The notes: a model not told the origin generated them from the letters alone. 64,000 nt of DNA from Rhodalgimonas zhirmunskyi (GCA_030848925.1 JANFFA010000005.1:186001-250000); one strand, 5' to 3'. Positions 20,405-29,424 are shown, counted from the stretch's first letter. A program made the numbers and translations.

Positions 20405-21376
20405 ATGCCGGAGTTCGAACAAGAGACGGCCCATGCGCCGCAAGCCCACAATGTCCTTGGAAAATCGGCCAGTGAATTGGCCCGCATGCTGGAAGATCAG
20501 GGCGCGGATGTTCTGATCGCGATGCGATCGGTTCTCACGCAGGCGCCGGTGGCTGAAACGGAGCGTTTCAAAACCCTGTCTCAAGCGCCGGAACGCGGCA
20601 TAGACGGTGCTGCGGCGGTCGCCCTGTTGCGTACGGTGCCGCATGGATTCGCCCCGGCCGCGCGCATGCAGAGCTTTGCGCCAGTGGCGGGCTCATCCGA
20701 TCCGGGAGTGCTGAACCTGCTGCGGTGGTGGGAGATGATCTTTGGCCGCTATGTGCCGACGGGCCAAGCCGTGCCGCCGATCCCGGTCTATTGCCCGGTG
20801 TTCGATTACGGCGCGGCGCCTTTGATTGAAAAGGCCGTGACGGTCGAGGTGGATTATTCGGCCACGCAGGAACGCGCGAGCACGCTTTCGCTGTCCTTCA
20901 AGGGGATCGGCCTGACCGGCACGGTCAACGAGACGGTATCGGTTTCCACCCATGTTCCGGCGACCTCGGGACGTTTTCAAGTGTCTGTTCCGGTGCAGAT
21001 GGACCTTGTCGAATACCGCGATTCGCACACCGGGGATCTGCGCTATGCCGGGACAGTGACCAAGGTGCACCCCGCAGGTCATTTCACCCCGGCGGATCAG
21101 GATCAATTCGTTGATATCACCCCGCGCGGGCGACAGCTTGTGCCGGTGAAATTCCTGTCCAGCAGTTTGCCGGGGGTGACGGTGCGCAAGAACATCGAGC
21201 GCAACAAGGGCTTCGAGGCGACCGTCGGCAAGACGCTTGCGAGTGGTCTGGAACTTGGCCTTGAATACAAGGTCACCAGCAAGAGCGAGATTGCCGTCAC
21301 CTATACCAAGACCCGCGCCGATGAATTGCACCTGCAATTGTGGGACGAGGCCGAGGGGCTGGTGCGGATCGTCTGA
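20405..21376 (+). CDS. Unrecognised beta-rich protein (323 aa)
   Basis: No family recognised. No signal peptide. Residues ~1-115 are helical with Ala/Gln-rich stretches (SASELARMLEDQGADVL, LLRWWEMIFGRYVPTG). From ~130 to the end the protein is rich in alternating polar/hydrophobic strands, for example STLSLSFKGIGLTGTVNETV, VPVQMDLVEY and LELGLEYKVTSKSEIAVTYT, reminiscent of amphipathic beta hairpins in pore-forming or beta-sandwich proteins. That resemblance is inference from pattern only. Base composition matches the chromosome, so recent transfer is not obvious. Flanked by the DUF6455 pair and convergent rimO; no operon partner. Confidence 0.75.
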   Translation: MPEFEQETAHAPQAHNVLGKSASELARMLEDQGADVLIAMRSVLTQAPVAETERFKTLSQAPERGIDGAAAVALLRTVPHGFAPAARMQSFAPVAGSSDPGVLNLLRWWEMIFGRYVPTGQAVPPIPVYCPVFDYGAAPLIEKAVTVEVDYSATQERASTLSLSFKGIGLTGTVNETVSVSTHVPATSGRFQVSVPVQMDLVEYRDSHTGDLRYAGTVTKVHPAGHFTPADQDQFVDITPRGRQLVPVKFLSSSLPGVTVRKNIERNKGFEATVGKTLASGLELGLEYKVTSKSEIAVTYTKTRADELHLQLWDEAEGLVRIV

Positions 21377-21409
21377 GGCGGGGCGGCCAGATGGTCGGAC
21401 GGGGGGGGG

Positions 21410-22816
21410 TCAGCGTTTGGGCGCGAGCCTGCCCCAAAGGTCGTATTCCCCGGCTTCGTCGACCTCGACCGATACAATCTCGCCGACGCTGAGCGCTTCG
21501 GTGCCCTCGTCGATGAAGAGGTTGCCGTCGATTTCGGGGGCGTCGGATTTGGTGCGGCAGGTGGCGATGCCGTCGGCGTCGATGTCATCGACGATCACAT
21601 CCATCACCTGACCGACCTTCTGCGCCAGCTTGGCCTCGGAAATGGCCTGTGCCTTTTCCATGAAGCGATCCCAACGCTCTTGCTTCACCTCGGGGGCGAC
21701 ATGGTCGGGTAGGGCGTTCGAGCGCGCGCCGTCGACGTTTTCATACTGGAAGCAGCCGACACGATCGAGCTGCGCCTCGTCTAGCCAATCCAGAAGCGTC
21801 TGGAACTCCTCTTCCGTCTCGCCGGGGTAGCCGACGATGAAGGTCGAGCGCAGGGTGATATCGGGGCAGATGCCGCGCCATTCGGCGATCCGATCAAGCG
21901 TGCGCTCGGCGGCGGCGGGGCGCGCCATGCGTTTGAGCGTATCGGGATGGGCGTGCTGGAACGGGATATCGAGATAGGGCAGGATCAAGCCATCCGCCAT
22001 CAAGGGGATCAACTCGCGCACATGCGGGTAGGGGTAGATATAGTGCAGCCTGATCCAGATTTCGCCCGGTGCGCCAAGCTGACCCAAATCACGGGCGAGA
22101 TCGGTGATATGGGCACGATGGCCGCGCTCTTCTGCGTGCCTGATGTCGGTGCCATAGGCCGAGGTGTCCTGACTGATCACCAGCAGTTCCTTCACACCGC
22201 TTTCGATCAGCTTCCCGGCCTCACGGATGACCGCATGGGCCGGGCGCGAGGCAAGCCGCCCGCGCATGGCGGGGATGATGCAGAACTTGCAGTGGTGATT
22301 GCAGCCCTCGGAAATCTTGAGATAACTGTAATGGCGCGGCGTGAGCTTCACCCCAGAGGCGGGCATCAGGTCGATGAACGGATCGGGCGCGGGCGGCACA
22401 GCGGTATGCACCGCGTCGAGCACCTGTTCATACTGGTGCGGCCCGGTCACGGCCAGAACGCGTGGATGTGCGCCGGTGATATACTCGGGCTCGGCCCCGA
22501 GGCAGCCGGTGACGATGACCCGGCCATTCTCGGCCAGTGCCTCGCCGATCGCCTCGAGGCTTTCGGCCTTGGCGCTGTCGAGGAAACCGCAGGTGTTCAC
22601 GATCACCGCGTCGGCGCCGGAATAGTCGGCCGAGATGCCATAACCCTCGGCGCGCAGCCGGGTCAGGATGCGTTCGCTGTCGACCAGCGCCTTGGGACAG
22701 CCAAGCGAGACCATACCGATGGTCGGCTGGCCGTCACGCCGCGTCTCGGTGATGCGGGCGCGCGACAGGTCGGGGCGAAGCTCGGGCGGATTCTGTGAAA
22801 TCGGGTTCTGTGACAT
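21410..22816 (-). CDS. rimO: Ribosomal protein S12 methylthiotransferase RimO
   Basis: A radical-SAM enzyme that methylthiolates the conserved Asp of ribosomal protein S12. The 468 residues show the three-Cys MTTase domain ([32 protein letters not shown]), the radical-SAM CxxxCxxC in [19 protein letters not shown], and a C-terminal TRAM domain ending [19 protein letters not shown]. The start at [13 protein letters not shown] gives a short non-conserved leader. Convergent with the orphan 323-aa gene with only 33 bp between. Confidence 0.97.
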   Translation of the reverse strand: MSQNPISQNPPELRPDLSRARITETRRDGQPTIGMVSLGCPKALVDSERILTRLRAEGYGISADYSGADAVIVNTCGFLDSAKAESLEAIGEALAENGRVIVTGCLGAEPEYITGAHPRVLAVTGPHQYEQVLDAVHTAVPPAPDPFIDLMPASGVKLTPRHYSYLKISEGCNHHCKFCIIPAMRGRLASRPAHAVIREAGKLIESGVKELLVISQDTSAYGTDIRHAEERGHRAHITDLARDLGQLGAPGEIWIRLHYIYPYPHVRELIPLMADGLILPYLDIPFQHAHPDTLKRMARPAAAERTLDRIAEWRGICPDITLRSTFIVGYPGETEEEFQTLLDWLDEAQLDRVGCFQYENVDGARSNALPDHVAPEVKQERWDRFMEKAQAISEAKLAQKVGQVMDVIVDDIDADGIATCRTKSDAPEIDGNLFIDEGTEALSVGEIVSVEVDEAGEYDLWGRLAPKR

Positions 22817-22888
22817 GGGGCGCTTTTACAGGCGGAAAGGGTCCACGGCAATCATGCAAGGGCATGACACGTAGAACCAGATCCCCTG

Positions 22889-22933
22889 CTTCACTTGACT
22901 GAAAGTATCCCGGGGTGTGGGGCAGAGCCCCAC
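22889..22933. repeat. Intergenic repeat copy with GTGGGGC hairpin, downstream of gcrA
   Basis: On the minus strand it reads hairpin GTGGGGC-TCT-GCCCCAC, then CCCCGGGATACTT-N8-GTGAAG, a variant of the window's repeat core. It begins ~36 bp past the gcrA stop and ends 73 bp before rimO, so it probably marks the 3' end of gcrA transcripts. Confidence 0.8.
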
Positions 22934-22968
22934 TCCGACGCGATCCGTCAGCGATCCGGCCCGAAAAA

Positions 22969-23559
22969 TCAGCGCTTGCGGTCGCGCCGCGAGCTCATCG
23001 GTTGGAAGGCCACGCCGACATGCGCCTCGCAATAAGGTTTGCCCTGTTGCACGGGCAGGCCGCAGAACCAGAAATCATCCGTCGCCGGATCGCCGACGGG
23101 CCATTTGCAGGTGCGCTCGGTCAGTTCCATCAGGTTGAGCTTCTTGGCCTTCTTCTCGACCTCGGACACCTTGGCCAGCGCTTCGGCGGGGATCTCGTTG
23201 GCCGAGGGCTGTGGCGGCAGGGGCTGACCTGCGGGAATGATCTTGGCGCGCGCCGGGCTCATTACCGGTTTGGGCGCTTCGGCGGGCTTTTCCTCGGCCA
23301 CGGGTTCGGGCTTGGCGGCGGGCTTGGGCTTGGCCTCGACCTTGGGCTTTGGTTTAGCTGCCTCGGGTTTGGCGGCCGTCTTGGCCTTGGGTTCGGGCTT
23401 GGCCGGGCCGGACGAGCGGTTCGACAGGCCGAGGCGGTGCACCTTGCCGATCACCGCGTTGCGGGTCACTCCGCCCAGTTCCTTGGCGATCTGGCTGGCC
23501 GACTGGCCTTCGCCCCACATTTTTTTCAACAGCTCAACGCGTTCGTCTGTCCAGGACAT
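22969..23559 (-). CDS. gcrA: GcrA cell cycle regulator
   Basis: Alphaproteobacterial sigma70-associated regulator that activates promoters carrying methylated GANTC sites, linking replication to transcription. The 196-residue protein starts with the diagnostic SWTDERVELLKKMWGEGQ and SQIAKELGG-VTRNAVIGKVHRLGL helix-turn-helix. A long Lys/Pro/Ala-rich linker (~res 55-125) leads to the C-terminal sigma-binding part with CKWPVGDP and FCGLPVQQGKPYCEAH Cys/His residues. GAGGAAG precedes the ATG. The predicted leader carries a terminator-like hairpin. I see no GANTC in the 440 bp upstream. Confidence 0.96.
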   Translation of the reverse strand: MSWTDERVELLKKMWGEGQSASQIAKELGGVTRNAVIGKVHRLGLSNRSSGPAKPEPKAKTAAKPEAAKPKPKVEAKPKPAAKPEPVAEEKPAEAPKPVMSPARAKIIPAGQPLPPQPSANEIPAEALAKVSEVEKKAKKLNLMELTERTCKWPVGDPATDDFWFCGLPVQQGKPYCEAHVGVAFQPMSSRRDRKR

Positions 23560-23613
23560 CGGCTTCCTCGTCTGGCCCTCGGGGCCTGTTCCATTCGGTC
23601 TTCGCTTCAACGG

Positions 23614-23640
23614 AAAAGGCGGCCATGCGTGACGGCCGCC
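23614..23640 (-). terminator. Terminator-like hairpin inside the predicted gcrA leader
   Basis: On the minus strand GGCGGCC (23640-23634) pairs with GGCCGCC (23624-23618), 7 bp with a 9-nt loop, followed by TTTT. It lies 55 bp before the gcrA ATG and downstream of a plausible promoter, so it is placed as an attenuator would be. No upstream minus-strand gene needs terminating here. Confidence 0.6.
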
Positions 23641-23658
23641 TGATCATCGGGTCGGGGC

Positions 23659-23689
23659 CTTATACTAAGCGTTCCGGGGCGAGTTACAA
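23659..23689 (-). promoter_or_regulatory. Predicted gcrA promoter
   Basis: On the minus strand TTGTAA (23689-23684) is followed by TAGTAT at 16-nt spacing, or TATAAG (23664-23659) at 19 nt. Both are reasonable sigma70 -35/-10 boxes. Transcription would start near 23650, giving a leader of ~90 nt that contains the hairpin. Confidence 0.4.
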
Positions 23690-24048
23690 GACAGGATCGT
23701 TGAGGGCGGGGGCTATGGGCGTGGTTCGGATCGCGGCCCGCTTCAAGGCGTGGGGCGGGTTCGCGCGGCATCCGGCGCGGGCGCGTGGGGCGACGCGGCC
23801 TTCCCGAGGGGGCGCCTAGTCTCTTTACTTGCGCGCGCGCCTGATGTAGCCAGCACGCCATGACAACGTGCTTTCATACCCTCCGACGCCGACGCGTCTG
23901 ATCCGGCCGCCGCCGCGCTGGCGGGGCTTTGCTTGCTGTCATTCGGCCCATCATCCCGGGCCATATCCCTGAAAACCCCTGAAAATCATTGACGAACGGC
24001 CCTGCGCAAGGCAAATCCGGGGCCTGTTCTGTGGGAAAGGACCACGCC
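23690..24048. other. Spacer between divergent gcrA and argD
   Basis: The remaining ~360 bp hold no credible gene. Short GC-rich open frames on both strands lack ribosome binding sites and domains. The argD promoter must lie here; AAAGGA immediately before argD is the only clear signal. Confidence 0.5.
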
Positions 24049-25242
24049 ATGATCCCGTCTGTTCTGCCGACTTATAACCGCGCGCCGCTCCAGTTCGAAA
24101 AGGGCGAAGGCAGCTGGCTGATCGAGCGCGACGGGCGACGCTTTCTCGATCTCGGATCGGGCATCGCGGTCAACGTGCTGGGCCATGCGGCGCCCGAACT
24201 GGTCGAGGTGCTGACCGAGCAGGCCGGCAAGCTTTGGCACGTGTCGAACCTTTACCAAATCCCGAACCAGCAGCGGCTGGCCGATCTTTTGGTCGAGCAC
24301 AGCTTCGCCGATACGGTGTTCTTCACCAACTCGGGCACCGAGGCGGCGGAACTGGCGGTTAAGATGGCGCGCAAATACTGGTACGAGAAGGGCGCGCCCG
24401 AACGGGTCGAGATCATCACCTTCGACGGCTGCTTCCATGGCCGGTCTTCGGCGGCGATCGCGGCCTCGGGGTCAGAAAAGATGACCAAGGGTTTTGGCCC
24501 GATCCTTGAAGGCTTCGTGCACCTGCCGTGGGGCGATATGGAGGCGTTGAAGGCCGCCGTCACAGATACCACCGCCGCGATCATGCTGGAACCGATTCAG
24601 GGCGAAGGCGGCATCCGCCCGCTGCCCGATGATCAGATGAAGGCGATCCGCGCCCTGTGCGACGAGACCGGCACGCTGCTGATTTTGGACGAGGTGCAAT
24701 GCGGCATTGGCCGCAGCGGGCGCTTCTTTGCCCATGAATGGGCCGGGATCACGCCCGATATCCTGATGTCGGCCAAGGGCATCGGCGGTGGCTTCCCGTT
24801 GGGCGCGGTGCTGGCCACCGAAGAGGCCGCCAGCGGTATGACTGCGGGCACCCATGGCAGCACCTATGGCGGCAACCCGCTGGGCTGCGCGGTGGGCGCG
24901 AAAGTGGTGGAAATCGTCGGTGATCCGGCGTTCCTCGATGGCGTCAATGCGCGCGCGGGCCTGTTTCGTCAGAAACTCGAAGGGTTGGTCGATGCCCACC
25001 CCGAGGTGTTCGAAGAGGTGCGCGGCCAAGGCCTTATCATGGGTCTCAAGTGCAAGGCGCCCAACACCGATGTGGTCAAGGCGGGTTATGACGCCCTCGT
25101 CATCACGGTGCCGGCCGCCGACAACGTGATCCGCCTGCTGCCGCCGCTCAACATCAGCGAGGACGAGATCGCCGAGGCCGTCACCCGTCTCGATGCGGCG
25201 GCAAGTGCCGTTGAGGCCGCGATCCATTCTTCATCTGACTGA
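24049..25242 (+). CDS. argD: Acetylornithine aminotransferase
   Basis: PLP enzyme converting N-acetylglutamate semialdehyde to N-acetylornithine in arginine synthesis; may also serve lysine synthesis. The 397 residues show GSGIAVNVLGHAAPELVE, FTNSGTEAAELAVKMAR, DEVQCGIGRSGRFFAHE and the PLP lysine in MSAKGIGGGFPLGAVLA. ATG at 24049 follows AAAGGA; an upstream in-frame start adds 20 residues. The last codons and the stop lie inside a copy of the intergenic repeat (TCTTCATCTGACTGA), so the C-terminus HSSSD is repeat-encoded. argF follows 63 bp later. Confidence 0.96.
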   Translation: MIPSVLPTYNRAPLQFEKGEGSWLIERDGRRFLDLGSGIAVNVLGHAAPELVEVLTEQAGKLWHVSNLYQIPNQQRLADLLVEHSFADTVFFTNSGTEAAELAVKMARKYWYEKGAPERVEIITFDGCFHGRSSAAIAASGSEKMTKGFGPILEGFVHLPWGDMEALKAAVTDTTAAIMLEPIQGEGGIRPLPDDQMKAIRALCDETGTLLILDEVQCGIGRSGRFFAHEWAGITPDILMSAKGIGGGFPLGAVLATEEAASGMTAGTHGSTYGGNPLGCAVGAKVVEIVGDPAFLDGVNARAGLFRQKLEGLVDAHPEVFEEVRGQGLIMGLKCKAPNTDVVKAGYDALVITVPAADNVIRLLPPLNISEDEIAEAVTRLDAAASAVEAAIHSSSD

Positions 25243-25276
25243 AAATATCCCGGGGGTCCGGGGGCAGCGCCCCCGG
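25229..25276. repeat. Intergenic repeat copy overlapping the argD stop codon
   Basis: CTTCATCTGACTGAAAATA then CCCGGGGG is the reverse-oriented core. It is followed by the hairpin CCGGGGGC-AGC-GCCCCCGG (25258-25276), an 8-bp perfect stem with a 3-nt loop. The argD TGA at 25240-25242 is within the core. The hairpin sits between two genes expected to be co-transcribed. Confidence 0.88.
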
Positions 25277-25305
25277 TCCGACCGCCGACACACAGGACCT
25301 GACCG

Positions 25306-26232
25306 ATGAACCATTTTCTCGACATTCACACCACCGACCAAGCCGCCCTCAGGGGCATGATCGACAACGCCCGCAAGATGAAGGATGCGCGTCAGGACCG
25401 GCCCAAGGGCGCGGCGGATGATACGCAGCCGCTCAAGGACCGCATGGTTGCGCTTATCTTTGAGAAACCCTCGACACGGACCCGGGTCAGCTTTGACGTG
25501 GGTGTGCGCCAGATGGGCGGGCAGACGATGGTGCTGTCGGGCAATGACATGCAACTGGGCCACGGCGAGACCATCGCCGACACCGCCCGCGTGCTGAGCC
25601 GCTATGTCGACATGATCATGATCCGGACCTTCGACGAAAGCGTCCTGCATGAGATGGCCGAATATGCCGATGTGCCGGTGGTCAACGGGCTGACCGACCG
25701 CACCCACCCCTGTCAGATCATGGCCGACGTGATGACCTATGAGGAACATCGGGGCCCGATCGCGGACAAGAAGGTGGTCTGGTGCGGCGATGGCAACAAT
25801 GTCTGTGCCTCGTTCCTGCACGCGGCGGCGCAATTCGGGTTCGACCTGACCTTCACCGGGCCGGTGCAGCTTGACCCCGAGGCCGAGTTTGTCGGGCTGG
25901 CGCGCAAGGCGGGCCGCAGCGTGACGATCGAGCGCGATGCGCAAAAGGCCGTCGAGGGGGCCGATCTGGTCGTGGCCGACACATGGGTCAGCATGCATGA
26001 CAGCCAGTCGAGCCGTGAGCGGCGCCACAACATGCTGCGCCCCTATCAGGTGAACGAAGAGCTGATGAGCCATGCCAAGCCCGATGCGCTGTTCATGCAT
26101 TGCCTGCCGGCGCATCGCGGGGAGGAAGTCACCAGTGCGGTGATGGACGGGCCGCAATCGGTGATCTTTGACGAGGCCGAGAACCGCCTGCATGCGCAAA
26201 AGGCCGTCATGCGCTGGTGTCTGGGGGTCTAA
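25306..26232 (+). CDS. argF: Ornithine carbamoyltransferase
   Basis: Joins carbamoyl phosphate and ornithine to give citrulline. The 308 residues include the carbamoyl-phosphate motif [25 protein letters not shown], the ornithine region [10 protein letters not shown] and [13 protein letters not shown]. Follows argD by 63 bp on the same strand with a repeat hairpin in between. The CarB gene that supplies its substrate is at the window's left end. Confidence 0.98.
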   Translation: MNHFLDIHTTDQAALRGMIDNARKMKDARQDRPKGAADDTQPLKDRMVALIFEKPSTRTRVSFDVGVRQMGGQTMVLSGNDMQLGHGETIADTARVLSRYVDMIMIRTFDESVLHEMAEYADVPVVNGLTDRTHPCQIMADVMTYEEHRGPIADKKVVWCGDGNNVCASFLHAAAQFGFDLTFTGPVQLDPEAEFVGLARKAGRSVTIERDAQKAVEGADLVVADTWVSMHDSQSSRERRHNMLRPYQVNEELMSHAKPDALFMHCLPAHRGEEVTSAVMDGPQSVIFDEAENRLHAQKAVMRWCLGV

Positions 26233-26357
26233 GCAGGGCACCTGACCTCCCGCCACCGCGTTGCGTGGCGCATCCGGTGAATCGGCGTGCGAAAGATTGT
26301 TCGTGATCGCGGTGAAAACCTGCGTACACTCCTCTCATTGCAATGGGAGGAAACGCA

Positions 26358-26801
26358 ATGAAACACCTGATCCTTGCCGCGGCGCTTGCCGTGGCGCCGA
26401 TCATGGCGCCGATGGCCGCACTGGCCGAAGGCGTTCTGCACAAGGTTGCCGTGCATGTGGATGACAACGATCCGCACGTGATGAACATGGCGCTGAACAA
26501 TGTGCAGAACCTGATCAACTACTATGAAAGCCAGGGCGATACCGCCGAGGTCGAGATCGTGACCTATGGTAGGGGCATTCACATGCTGGTCGATGGCAAG
26601 AGCCCGGTCGCGGACCGGGTGTCGACCATGAGCCTTGAGCATGAGAATGTCAGGTTCTCGGTTTGCGGCAACACTTACAAGCGGATGAGCGAGAAGGCGG
26701 GCAAAGACCTGACCCTTCTGGACGAGGCGACGATGGTGCCGTCGGGCGCCGTGCGGCTGATCGAGTTGCAAGAGGGGGGTTACGCTTACCTGCGGCCCTG
26801 A
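26358..26801 (+). CDS. Exported DsrE-family protein
   Basis: A 147-residue protein with a clear signal peptide (KHLILAAALAVAPIMAPMAALAEG) and a DsrE/DsrF-like domain: HVMNMALNNVQNLINYYE, VEIVTYGRGIHML and FSVCGNTYKRM, in which one Cys occupies the usual catalytic position. Periplasmic DsrE-like proteins are linked to sulfur trafficking, but no sulfur-oxidation genes are near. ATG at 26358 follows GGGAGG. A strong terminator follows the gene. Confidence 0.86.
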   Translation: MKHLILAAALAVAPIMAPMAALAEGVLHKVAVHVDDNDPHVMNMALNNVQNLINYYESQGDTAEVEIVTYGRGIHMLVDGKSPVADRVSTMSLEHENVRFSVCGNTYKRMSEKAGKDLTLLDEATMVPSGAVRLIELQEGGYAYLRP

Positions 26802-26819
26802 GTATCTAGTTGGCAAACG

Positions 26820-26856
26820 CCCCGGCGGTGTGAGCGCATCGCCGGGGTTTTCTTTT
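26820..26856 (+). terminator. Rho-independent terminator after the DsrE-like gene
   Basis: CCCCGGCG (26820-26827) pairs perfectly with CGCCGGGG (26840-26847) around a 12-nt loop, followed by TTTTCTTTT. It separates the DsrE-like gene from the aldo/keto reductase 20 bp downstream. Confidence 0.95.
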
Positions 26857-26876
26857 GCCAGATGGAGAGATGCGCG

Positions 26877-27923
26877 ATGAAACGAGTGGAGCTTGGCCGC
26901 AGTGGGATCGAGGTGAGTGACCTGTGCCTCGGATCGATGACATGGGGGACGCAGACCGCGCCCGAAGACGGCCATGCGCAGATTGAACGCGCGCTTGAGG
27001 CGGGCATCGATTTCATCGACACGGCGCATATGTATCCGGTCAACCCGGTGTCGGGCGACACCATCGGGCGCACCGAAGAGATCATCGGCGATTGGTTCAC
27101 CGCCAGCGGGCGGCGCGCTGAGGTGGTTCTGGCCACCAAACATCTGGGCGAGGGATCGGGCGTGATGGAGGGCGGCACGCCCGAGATCACCAGCGAGACC
27201 ATCCCGGCGGCGATCGAGGGCAGCCTCAAGCGGCTCAGGACCGACGTGATCGACCTTTACCAGTTTCACTGGCCCAATCGCGGGTCCTATCATTTTCGCC
27301 GCAACTGGCGGTTCGATCCGAGCACGCAGGACACCGCCAAGGCGCGTCAGCATTTCGAGGATGCGCTGGGCGCGCTGGCCCGCGAGGTGGAACGCGGCAC
27401 GATCCGGGCCTTTGGCCTGTCGAACGAAAGCGCTTGGGGCATGGCGCAATGGCTGGCGGGGGCCGAGCGTGGAACCGGGCCGCGCGCGGCCACGATCCAG
27501 AACGAATATTCGCTGCTGAACCGCCTTTACGACACCGATCTGGGCGAGTTGGGCCATCATGAGGATGTGACCCTGCTGGCGTTTTCGCCGCTGGCGGCGG
27601 GGTTGTTGACGGGCAAGTATCAGGACGGCGGCATTCCCGAAGGGTCGCGCCGGTCCTATGTCGAGAACCTTGGCGGGCGGATGACGGAGCGGGTTCTTCC
27701 GGCTGTGGCCGCCTATCTTGAGCTGGCTTCAAAGCATGGGTTGGACCCGGTGCAGATGGCGCTGGCCTTTGTGCGGCAGCGCCCGTTCCCGGCGATCCCG
27801 ATCTTTGGTGCGACCACGATGGCGCAGTTGGAGAACATCATCGCGGGCAAGGACCTGATCCTGTCGGACGAGGTGCTGGAAGAGATCGACGCGGTGCACA
27901 AGGCGCATCCGCTGCCTTATTGA
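26877..27923 (+). CDS. Aldo/keto reductase
   Basis: A 348-residue NADPH-dependent carbonyl reductase of the Tas/YghZ-like type. GRSGIEVSDLCLGSMTWGTQ is the N-terminal strand; catalytic Asp and Tyr are in FIDTAHMYPVNPVSG, Lys in VLATKHLGEG and His in LYQFHWPNRG. NEYSLLNRLYDTDLGELG and IPIFGATTMAQLENI contain the cofactor contacts. Substrate unknown. The start MKRVELGR has GGAGAG upstream. Confidence 0.93.
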   Translation: MKRVELGRSGIEVSDLCLGSMTWGTQTAPEDGHAQIERALEAGIDFIDTAHMYPVNPVSGDTIGRTEEIIGDWFTASGRRAEVVLATKHLGEGSGVMEGGTPEITSETIPAAIEGSLKRLRTDVIDLYQFHWPNRGSYHFRRNWRFDPSTQDTAKARQHFEDALGALAREVERGTIRAFGLSNESAWGMAQWLAGAERGTGPRAATIQNEYSLLNRLYDTDLGELGHHEDVTLLAFSPLAAGLLTGKYQDGGIPEGSRRSYVENLGGRMTERVLPAVAAYLELASKHGLDPVQMALAFVRQRPFPAIPIFGATTMAQLENIIAGKDLILSDEVLEEIDAVHKAHPLPY

Positions 27924-28034
27924 GCCAGATGGATGCGGCGCGTCCGCGTCATGTGACGCAACGTGCCGCATCCCTGCGCTTGACCGGGGCGTGTGAGCTG
28001 CCAATTCTGCGGCTTCACGCAAAGGGAGGGCGCT

Positions 28035-28715
28035 ATGGAATTGAAAGACGCGATCGAAGGACGGCGGAGCATCCGGGGCTACAAACCCGACCCTGTGTCG
28101 CGCGACCTGTTGGAAGAGATCATCGCGTTGGCCAACCGGGCGCCCAGTTCGATGAACACGCAGCCGTGGCATTTTCACGTGATCACCGGCGATGTTCTGG
28201 ATCAGGTGCGCAAGGGCAATTCGGAAAAGATGCTGGCTGGGGAGCCGCCGCGCCGCGAGATCGAAGCGCACCGCGCCTATGAGGGCATCCACCGCGAGCG
28301 GCAGGTCGAGATCGCCAAGCAGCTGTTCGCCGCGATGGGGATCGAGCGCGAGGACAAGGCGCGGCGTCAGGACTGGGTAATGCGCGGCTTTCGCCAGTTC
28401 GATGCGCCGGTGTCGGTGGTGGTGACCTATGACCGGCCCTTGCTGGAGCACGGGCCGGTGGCGATTTTCGATGCGGGCGCGGCCACCTATGGTCTGGTGC
28501 TGGCGGCGTGGGATCGCGGCCTTGGTGCGGTGATCAACGGGCAGGGCATCATGCAAAGCCCGGTGGTGCGCGAAGCGGCCAAGATCCCCGAGGACGAGAT
28601 CATCCTGACCTGTGTCGCGCTGGGCTGGCCGGACGAAGAATTCGAGGCCAATGCCGTACGCTCGACCCGCCGGGATGTGGGCGAGACGGCCAGCTTTCTT
28701 GGGTTTGACGACTGA
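28035..28715 (+). CDS. Nitroreductase family protein (PnbA-like)
   Basis: A 226-residue FMN oxidoreductase with the standard order EGRRSIRGYKPDPVSRDLL, NRAPSSMNTQPWHFHVIT, LVLAAWDRGLGAVINGQGI and LTCVALGWPDEEFEANAVR. It belongs to the larger nitroreductase subgroup and is distinct from the YdjA-like copy at 15.2 kb. GGGAGG lies 8 nt before the ATG at 28035. Natural substrate unknown. Confidence 0.93.
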   Translation: MELKDAIEGRRSIRGYKPDPVSRDLLEEIIALANRAPSSMNTQPWHFHVITGDVLDQVRKGNSEKMLAGEPPRREIEAHRAYEGIHRERQVEIAKQLFAAMGIEREDKARRQDWVMRGFRQFDAPVSVVVTYDRPLLEHGPVAIFDAGAATYGLVLAAWDRGLGAVINGQGIMQSPVVREAAKIPEDEIILTCVALGWPDEEFEANAVRSTRRDVGETASFLGFDD

Positions 28716-28757
28716 GTCCATGCGCCGGCGGTGCGCCCCCGGTGGGGCGTCGTGCCG

Positions 28758-28784
28758 GTGAGTATTTAGGGAAAAATGAAAGGG
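28758..28784 (+). repeat. Intergenic repeat core, GAGTATTT form
   Basis: GTGAGTATTT-N8-ATGAAAG lies 45 bp after the nitroreductase stop. It matches the inverted core at 15958-15986 and the copy at 52304-52334 almost base for base, but lacks the perfect GGGGGC hairpin. Confidence 0.8.
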
Positions 28785-28942
28785 CGGAGGCGGGGAAGCC
28801 CGCGCCGCCCATTTTTATGGGGCGGGGGAGCGGGTGGCGCTGCGAATTGACCTGAAGGCGCGGGGTGGTATGCAAAAGGCAACGTGATCTGCCCCTGCGG
28901 GCGGCATTGTGACGACAGCGTGGATCAGGGAGGCGCGGGAGT

Positions 28943-29350
28943 ATGGAGGAGCTTGGATCGGGGGGCTGTTTGTGCGGGGCCGTGCGGTTTCGCCTGACGG
29001 GGCGGTTCGAGCGGTTTTGCCTGTGTCATTGCGGGCGCTGTCGCAAGGACAGCGGATCGGCGCATTCCGCGAACCTGTTTTCCACTGAGGCCGGGATCGA
29101 GTGGCTGTCCGGGCAAGAGGCGGTTCGGTCCTTCCGCCTGCCCGGAACCCGACATGAGAAGAGCTTTTGCGCGACCTGTGGATCGGCCTTGCCGGTGGTG
29201 CAGGGGGAGGGCGGGTTGCTGGTGGTGCCGGCGGGCAGTCTGGACAGTTCGTTTGATATGCAGCCAGAGGCGCGGATCTGTTATGACAGCCGGGCAGAAT
29301 GGGTGGACCGGATCTGTGCGAGCGATGTGATTGCGGGTTTGCCCGACTGA
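28943..29350 (+). CDS. GFA-family zinc protein
   Basis: A 135-residue member of the glutathione-dependent formaldehyde-activating (Gfa/CENP-V) fold. The seven zinc cysteines are in GGCLCGAVRF, LCHCGRCRKDSG and FCATCGSAL. Most small GFA proteins of this type do not act on formaldehyde and their substrate is unknown. Located upstream of the convergent pckA, separated by a shared hairpin. Confidence 0.92.
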   Translation: MEELGSGGCLCGAVRFRLTGRFERFCLCHCGRCRKDSGSAHSANLFSTEAGIEWLSGQEAVRSFRLPGTRHEKSFCATCGSALPVVQGEGGLLVVPAGSLDSSFDMQPEARICYDSRAEWVDRICASDVIAGLPD

Positions 29351-29394
29351 GATGTGCGCGGGCCTTCGGCGGCGTCGGCGGCGAAGACAAGAAA

Positions 29395-29424
29395 AACGCC
29401 CCGGTCCTTGCGGGCCGGGGCGTT
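29395..29424 (-). terminator. pckA terminator, possibly bidirectional
   Basis: AACGCCCCGG (29395-29404) and CCGGGGCGTT (29415-29424) form a perfect 10-bp stem. On the minus strand it is followed by a run of T, giving a canonical terminator for pckA; on the plus strand the T-run is weak, so GFA-gene termination here is less certain. Confidence 0.92.

Noticed and set aside
21401-21409. Run of nine G between the orphan gene and rimO
   Set aside because: It lies between two convergent stop codons, so slippage would alter no protein or promoter.
23741-23964. Short minus-strand frames upstream of argD
   Set aside because: Ala/Arg/Pro-rich reading of a GC spacer, without start signals.
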